The position numbers and the translations under genes are program-made. From NCBI GenBank assembly GCA_034670145.1, contig JAXMOA010000009.1:62001-126000 (forward strand): DNA of 64,000 bases. The letters run 5' to 3'. The notes beneath the pieces are model-generated. The model ran no database searches, was not told where the DNA came from, and saw only the letters and a program-made list of their open reading frames with translations. This document shows, in pieces, positions 60,611-64,000 of the stretch (position 1 is its first letter; each line of letters starts with the position of its first letter). The stretch is from HXMU1420-2 sp034670145 (lineage in GTDB: Bacteria > Pseudomonadota > Alphaproteobacteria > Rhodobacterales > Rhodobacteraceae).

Positions 60611-61571
60611 CTACATTCGCAAACTGGTTTCCGGCCGTCTTGTCCGGCTTGGTCCAATCCCGCTTGACCCCCAGGTACAACAGGATCGCCGAGGCCACAA
60701 ACACCGACGAATATGTCCCGACAATCACGCCCCAGATCATCGCAAACACAAACCCGCGGATCACATCGCCGCCCAGCACAAACAGCGAAATCAACGCCAG
60801 CAACGTGGTCACCGAAGTCATCACCGTCCGGCTCAGCGTCTCGTTGATCGAGATGTTCAGCACCTCGGCCAGCGACTTCTTCTTGTACTTGCGCAGGTTC
60901 TCCCGCACCCGGTCAAACACAACAACCGTATCGTTCAGCGAATAGCCCACAATGGTCAGCAAGGCCGCGATGATCGCCAGATCGAACCGGATCTGCAACT
61001 CCGAGAAGATGCCGATCGTCAGCAGAACATCATGCACCAGCGCCGCAACGGCCCCCAATGCAAACTGCCACTCGAACCGCAGCCAGATGTAAACCAGCAC
61101 CGCCCCAATCGCCAGAACCACCGCCATCACCGCCGTCTTGATCAGCTCGCCCGACACTTTCGGCCCCACCGATTCCACCGAGGTGAACACAATATCCGGC
61201 ACCACGCTCTGCAACGCCTGCTCAACCGCAATAACCATATCCGAGGTCACCGCCTCTTCACCATCCTGCGCCTGAATCCGGATCATCGCCACATGCTGAT
61301 CCGCATCAAAGGACGGATCGAACACCTCGGTGATCGTCACATCCCCCAGCCCCAGCGTCGCAATCGCCTCGCGATAGGTGGCAATATCCACCGGTGCCGA
61401 GCTTTCCGTCCGCAGCGTCGTCCCGCCGCGAAAATCAATGCCATAGTTCAGCCCCTGCATGGAAAAGCTGACAAAGGCCACCACCATCATGACCCCCGAA
61501 ATCCCCAGCCACAGTTTCCAGCGCTTGAAGAAATCGAACGAAGTTTCAGTCGGGACAAGTTTCAGTCGCAT
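60603..61571 (-). CDS. secF: protein translocase subunit SecF
   Basis: 322 aa, six-helix RND-type accessory subunit that uses proton motive force to pull preproteins through SecYEG. N-terminal helix then periplasmic domain (about 45-125: NYGIDFRGGTTLR), then five helices with TIVGYSLNDTVVVFDRVREN and LGGDVIRGFVFAMIWGVIVGT. The ATG at 61571 is the family start. Gap to secD is one base. Confidence 0.97.
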   Translation of the reverse strand: MRLKLVPTETSFDFFKRWKLWLGISGVMMVVAFVSFSMQGLNYGIDFRGGTTLRTESSAPVDIATYREAIATLGLGDVTITEVFDPSFDADQHVAMIRIQAQDGEEAVTSDMVIAVEQALQSVVPDIVFTSVESVGPKVSGELIKTAVMAVVLAIGAVLVYIWLRFEWQFALGAVAALVHDVLLTIGIFSELQIRFDLAIIAALLTIVGYSLNDTVVVFDRVRENLRKYKKKSLAEVLNISINETLSRTVMTSVTTLLALISLFVLGGDVIRGFVFAMIWGVIVGTYSSVFVASAILLYLGVKRDWTKPDKTAGNQFANVDA

Positions 61572-61572
61572 C

Positions 61573-63234
61573 TCAAACCTCGATTGTTTTAGGACGGCGG
61601 CGCGCAAACCAGACAACAATCATCAGCCGCGTGACAAAAATCGCCGTAAAGACCGAGGTCAAGATCCCCAGCCCCAGTGTGATCGCAAAGCCGCGCACCG
61701 GACCAGAGCCAATGGCAAACAGGATCACCGCCGTGATGAAGGTGGTCACATTCGCATCCAGAATGGCGCTCAGCGCCTTTTCATAGCCCAGCTCGATCGC
61801 CCGCGCAGGGCCCCGGGCTGTCTTCAACTCTTCGCGAATCCGCTCAAAGATCAGCACATTGGCATCCACCGCCATGCCGACCGTCAACACGATCCCGGCA
61901 ATCCCTGGCAAGGTCAGCGTCGCACCAATCAGGCTCAACAGCCCGAAAATCAGCGCCACGTTCAGGATCAGCGCCGCATTGGCAAACAATCCAAACAGAC
62001 CATAGCTCAGCCCCATGAACACCAGCACCGCCACAAAGGCGACCATGGTTGCCACGCGCCCGGCCTCGATGCTGTCCTGGCCCAGTTCCGGACCAATCGT
62101 GCGCTCTTCCAGAAAGGTCAACCCTGCAGGCAAGGCGCCCGCGCGCAGCAGAACCGCCAGATGCGTGCTCTCTTCGACCGTGAACCGACCCGTGATAATA
62201 CCGGAACCGCCGGGGATATGCGCCTGAATAACCGGCGCGCTGACCACCTCGTCATCCAGCACAATCGCAAAGGGGCTGCCGATGTTTTCGGCCGTGTAAT
62301 CGCCAAACTTGCGCGCACCAGACGGGTTAAAGCGGAAATTCACCGCCGGGCGACCATTCTGGTCAAAGGCCGGCTGCGCATCCACCAATTCCTCGCCGGT
62401 CACAACCGGCGCATTCTCGATCACGTAATACTGGCCCTCTTCGTCCAGCGACGGCACAACCGAATTGCCGACCCCCGACGCCGTATCCGGATCAGTGGTG
62501 CGCCGGATAACCGGATGAAACCCCAGTTGCGCGGTGGTGCCGATGATATCCTTCAGCTCCGACGCGCTGCCAATGCCGGGCACCTGGATCAAGATCCGAT
62601 CCGCCCCCTGACGCTGAATCGTCGGTTCGCGCGTGCCCACCTCGTCAATCCGGCGCCGGATGATCTCTAGCGCCTGACGCACGGTGCGGTCATCCGTGGC
62701 GATCCGCTCCGCCTCGGTCAGCGTCACGATCAAAACATCGCCGTCACCGCGCACCTGAATGTCATTGGACCCGACACCGCTCAGGGTCTGGATCGGCCGC
62801 GCCAACCCGCGCACAACCTCCAGCGCCCGCGCCATCCCGGCCTGTTCGCCGATCTTGACCCGCAGTTCGTCATCCGCCGAAGGCTGCAACCGGATCGTCC
62901 CGACCGTCTCCCGCTCGGGGCGCAGGGCATCGCGCACTTCAGGCCACAGCGCATCCATACGCGCGGCATAGACATCCTCAACCTGAACCTCGGCCAGCAA
63001 ATGCGCACCACCGCGCAGATCCAGACCCAAATTCACCAAACCGGACGGCAGGAACCCGGGCCAACCCGCCACATCCGCGGCCAGCTCCGGTGTTTCACCA
63101 CTCTGTTCTATCGTCACCAGAGCATCATTATGACGCTCCACCTGACCATAAAACGCATTCGGCATGGCCAATAGCAAACCAACCACACAGGTCAGAATGA
63201 TCAGCACACGTTTCCATAGATCGATCTGCAGCAT
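61573..63234 (-). CDS. secD: protein translocase subunit SecD
   Basis: 553 aa SecD with the large periplasmic P1 domain (GLDLRGGAHLLAEVQVED near 75-90; IRRRIDEVGTREPTIQRQGADRIL) and C-terminal membrane part (GMAVDANVLIFERIREEL). Forms SecDF with SecF, together with YajC, to drive late steps of protein export. Gap of 27 bp after yajC. Shorter than E. coli SecD (615 aa), as usual for alphaproteobacteria. Confidence 0.97.
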   Translation of the reverse strand: MLQIDLWKRVLIILTCVVGLLLAMPNAFYGQVERHNDALVTIEQSGETPELAADVAGWPGFLPSGLVNLGLDLRGGAHLLAEVQVEDVYAARMDALWPEVRDALRPERETVGTIRLQPSADDELRVKIGEQAGMARALEVVRGLARPIQTLSGVGSNDIQVRGDGDVLIVTLTEAERIATDDRTVRQALEIIRRRIDEVGTREPTIQRQGADRILIQVPGIGSASELKDIIGTTAQLGFHPVIRRTTDPDTASGVGNSVVPSLDEEGQYYVIENAPVVTGEELVDAQPAFDQNGRPAVNFRFNPSGARKFGDYTAENIGSPFAIVLDDEVVSAPVIQAHIPGGSGIITGRFTVEESTHLAVLLRAGALPAGLTFLEERTIGPELGQDSIEAGRVATMVAFVAVLVFMGLSYGLFGLFANAALILNVALIFGLLSLIGATLTLPGIAGIVLTVGMAVDANVLIFERIREELKTARGPARAIELGYEKALSAILDANVTTFITAVILFAIGSGPVRGFAITLGLGILTSVFTAIFVTRLMIVVWFARRRPKTIEV

Positions 63235-63261
63235 GGCGCCCGCCTTATCTTAACCGCGGTC

Positions 63262-63549
63262 TTACTGGCTCGCCGGTTCGGTCTTACTCACAACAGTCGC
63301 AATCGTGCTTTTGACGACCTGAATTTTCACGCCTTCCGCGATCTCAACTTCCAGCTCGTTGTCATCCTTGACCTTGACCACCTTGCCGATGATGCCGCCC
63401 TGGGTCACAACTTTGTCCCCCCGACGCAGCGCATTCACCATGCCTTGATGCTCTTTTACCTTCTTCTGCTGAGGCCGGATCAACAGGAAATACATGATCC
63501 CGAAGATCAGAATCAGCGGAAGAAACTGGCCAATTGCGGCAGTGTCCAT
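63262..63549 (-). CDS. yajC: preprotein translocase subunit YajC
   Basis: 95 aa: one N-terminal helix (AIGQFLPLILIFGIMYFLLI), the conserved RPQQKKVKEHQGMV turn, and a cytoplasmic SH3-like domain (GDKVVTQGGIIGKVVKV, VEIAEGVKIQVVKSTI). Associates with SecDF. AAGGA lies before the ATG at 63549. First gene of the yajC-secD-secF unit. Confidence 0.96.
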   Translation of the reverse strand: MDTAAIGQFLPLILIFGIMYFLLIRPQQKKVKEHQGMVNALRRGDKVVTQGGIIGKVVKVKDDNELEVEIAEGVKIQVVKSTIATVVSKTEPASQ

Positions 63550-63809
63550 TGGGGTATCCTTGCATGCGGGCCCAAAACGGGGCCGGTCTGAAATCTGGGC
63601 GATATCTATGGATTCACCGCGCGGTTTGCAAGCCACGGCAGGTGGGGCGTTTTAACCGCGCCCTTCCATTGCCCTCCCCGCGCCAAACATCACGCCCCCA
63701 AACGCACCCCAAGCCCCACCCTTGGTCAATCCGACAATTCCCGCCATAGTAGACTCACCCCAGCCACCCGCCCCCCATCCCAGCCGCACCAGGCCAAGGC
63801 ACCCCATAT

Positions 63810-64000
63810 ATGAACGACAACATCATCCTCCCCTTCTCCGGCTCTGACCTGTTCTGGCCAGCCCTCGTTTTGGGCGGCGGGCTGCTCGCATACTTCCTCC
63901 TCATCGCCATCCGCCCGGCCAAGGATCCGCTCGTGGAGCCCCTGAAAACCCTTCAGGCCCGCTTCGGCCTCGGCTCCCTCAACCCGGCTCTTTTCCTGAT
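63810..64000 (+). CDS. membrane protein, partial (N-terminal 63 residues)
   Basis: Frame opens at ATG 63810 and runs off the right edge. The visible part has one membrane helix (about residues 15-36, WPALVLGGGLLAYFLLIAI) followed by RPAKDPLVEPLKTLQARFG, which looks like the start of a cytoplasmic domain. There is no good ribosome site (CCAAGGC 13 nt upstream is weak). Not recognised. Divergent from yajC across a 260-bp gap that contains nothing else notable. Confidence 0.55.
   Translation, partial: MNDNIILPFSGSDLFWPALVLGGGLLAYFLLIAIRPAKDPLVEPLKTLQARFGLGSLNPALFL

Overview
The window looks like chromosomal DNA from a roseobacter-type alphaproteobacterium (Rhodobacterales). The evidence is high GC, the yajC-secD-secF block followed by a ccmABCDG cytochrome c maturation block, a leucine-degradation cluster (ivd, mccB, mccA, HMG-CoA lyase), a NaChBac-type sodium channel, and Rhodobacterales-style intergenic repeats. 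The order assignment rests on family recognition and gene order, not on a database search. No tRNA, rRNA or CRISPR array was seen.

Layout. 1-4154 (-): a branched-chain amino acid/amide-type ABC importer (binding protein, LivH, LivM, LivG, start of LivF). 4567-11928 (+): a compact seven-gene operon made of a CPA1-type antiporter, a Rieske/GltB-like flavoprotein, a small membrane protein, a ferric-reductase-like membrane protein with a C-terminal Rieske domain, a Cys-motif membrane-anchored protein, another small membrane protein and a Rieske/ThDP-enzyme fusion. This is the best candidate for an undescribed system. 12001-15304 (-): a geranylgeranyl-reductase-like flavoprotein, a creatininase-family enzyme and a lipoprotein hydrolase. 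15533-17479: thrS. 17.7-26.1 kb: mostly + strand accessory or housekeeping genes (MFS and DMT transporters, acyltransferase, Mrp, PhyH dioxygenase, sodium channel, MBL hydrolase); from about 18.75 kb the strand composition is opposite to that of both flanks.

26.1-34.9 kb: acs, a small secreted protein, a MarR regulator with a divergent small gene, mfd, a membrane protein and hemB. 35.3-45.6 kb (-): leucine catabolism (isovaleryl-CoA to HMG-CoA to acetoacetate plus acetyl-CoA), interleaved with an AMP-forming acyl-CoA synthetase, an LprI-like protein, a nitronate-monooxygenase-like protein and a GST-like protein; no methylglutaconyl-CoA hydratase gene is present. 45.9-51.5 kb: DegT aminotransferase, MmgE/PrpD protein, HAD phosphatase, PPOX-fold protein, AlkD-like protein and a DUF1223 protein. 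51.7-54.4 kb: acnA. 54.5-55.3 kb: a dead IS5-family element abutting what looks like the 3' stump of a truncated gene. 55.8-56.6 kb: a DDAH-like amidinohydrolase. 56.7-63.5 kb (-): ccmG-D-C-B-A, a Mth938-like protein, a TauE/SafE permease, secF, secD and yajC. A partial gene runs off the right edge.

Several units fit a heterotrophic marine lifestyle: uptake of amino acids or amides, leucine and acetate assimilation into acetyl-CoA (acs, HMG-CoA lyase), the TCA cycle (acnA), and heme and c-type cytochrome supply (hemB, ccm) for respiration. Dispersed palindromic repeats lie at gene borders, and in two cases supply the stop codon of the adjoining gene.
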